Source: Candidatus Margulisiibacteriota bacterium
Lineage (GTDB): Bacteria > Margulisbacteria > Termititenacia > Termititenacales > Termititenacaceae
NCBI GenBank assembly: GCA_031279305.1
Contig: JAITIS010000041.1
Coordinates: forward strand, 1 to 5,655
Length of the DNA stretch: 5,655 nt
Direction of reading: 5' to 3'
Under the pieces are notes generated by a model that saw only the letters and a list, made by a program, of their open reading frames with translations, was not told the origin of the DNA and searched no databases. Positions 5,443 through 5,655 of this stretch are shown here, piece after piece. Position numbers and translations under genes: made by a program. Every line of letters starts with the position of its first letter. Position 1 is the stretch's first letter.

Positions 5443-5655
5443 TTAATTAAAAATATTTCTAATAATTACGTTATCTATTTTTTGTCCGTCGGTTAAGTCC
5501 TCTGTAAACAAATAGGAACAGCCAGTCTCTGCGGCCGAAGCAATTATAAGACAGTCATAATACGCAAAACCATATTGTTCCTGCAAGACCAGCGCGTTCT
5601 GTATAGTGTTATAGTCCACCATCCAGCAATCACAAATATCGATTATTTCCGCCAT
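5443..5655 (-). CDS. PIN-domain (VapC-like) ribonuclease, C-terminal part; start lies beyond right edge
   Basis: The last 70 codons of a minus-strand gene ending at TAA 5445-5443. YGFAYYDCLIIASAAETGC (28-46), with Asp34, is the third conserved acidic site of PIN nucleases. LFTEDLTDGQKID (49-61), with Glu52/Asp53, is the fourth, followed by a short strand and RNIF. Complete PIN proteins have about 125-140 residues, and the first catalytic Asp (normally in a DxN/DxS motif near the N-terminus) is not here. The Met at the window edge is therefore best read as internal and the true start as off-window. In VapBC modules such proteins are Mg2+-dependent RNases that cut tRNA or rRNA; the antitoxin, usually immediately upstream, would also lie off-window. 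The gene points the same way as the antitoxin and toxin fragment but is separated by 137 bp containing their own promoter, so it belongs to a distinct module. Confidence 0.82.
   Translation of the reverse strand: MAEIIDICDCWMVDYNTIQNALVLQEQYGFAYYDCLIIASAAETGCSYLFTEDLTDGQKIDNVIIRNIFN

Noticed and set aside
5341..5445. CRISPR-like or tRNA-like structure in the GC-rich spacer
   Set aside because: There are no regularly spaced direct repeats and no cloverleaf arms or CCA end; only nested hairpins can be drawn.
5443..5655. Complete 70-residue protein starting at the Met at the right edge
   Set aside because: The sequence aligns with only the C-terminal half of PIN-domain proteins, and no start context is visible at the edge; the gene most likely begins off-window.

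Overview
The window reads as a chromosomal segment of a bacterium. The middle carries the division/cell-wall (dcw) trio rsmH-ftsL-ftsI. Before it lie a patatin-family hydrolase gene and a small exported-protein gene; after it lie toxin-antitoxin remnants on the opposite strand. The PBP3-type FtsI has no PASTA tail and the two left-hand proteins have Sec-type signal peptides. This fits a diderm lineage, but no gene here fixes the phylum.

Left (1-752): a minus-strand gene for a secreted protein of unknown function starts at a TTG at 659 and runs off the left edge. The AT-rich gap 660-752 carries two divergent sigma-70-type promoters whose elements overlap, plus short palindromes lying on the plus-strand -10 box.

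Centre (768-4846): five tightly packed plus-strand genes, with gaps of +2, -4, -19 and -4 nt, look like one transcription unit driven by the 736-741 promoter. They encode a small exported protein with two possible BamE/SmpA-like halves, a patatin-like hydrolase, RsmH (16S rRNA m4C1402 methyltransferase), an FtsL-like septal protein and FtsI (septal transpeptidase). No mraZ precedes rsmH, and no murE, murF or mraY follows ftsI within the window.

Right (4847-5655): everything is on the minus strand and looks like accessory DNA. Read in transcription order it holds the C-terminal part of a PIN-domain (VapC-like) protein entering from the right edge, a GC-rich inverted-repeat spacer, an intact Phd/YefM-type antitoxin with its own extended -10 promoter, and a GTG-started RelE/ParE-type toxin cut to 50 residues. 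The toxin's missing C-terminal half cannot fit in the 42 nt left before the ftsI stop, so the accessory segment appears to have been joined or deleted right behind ftsI. The stretch 4847-4888 holds no gene and no convincing terminator.
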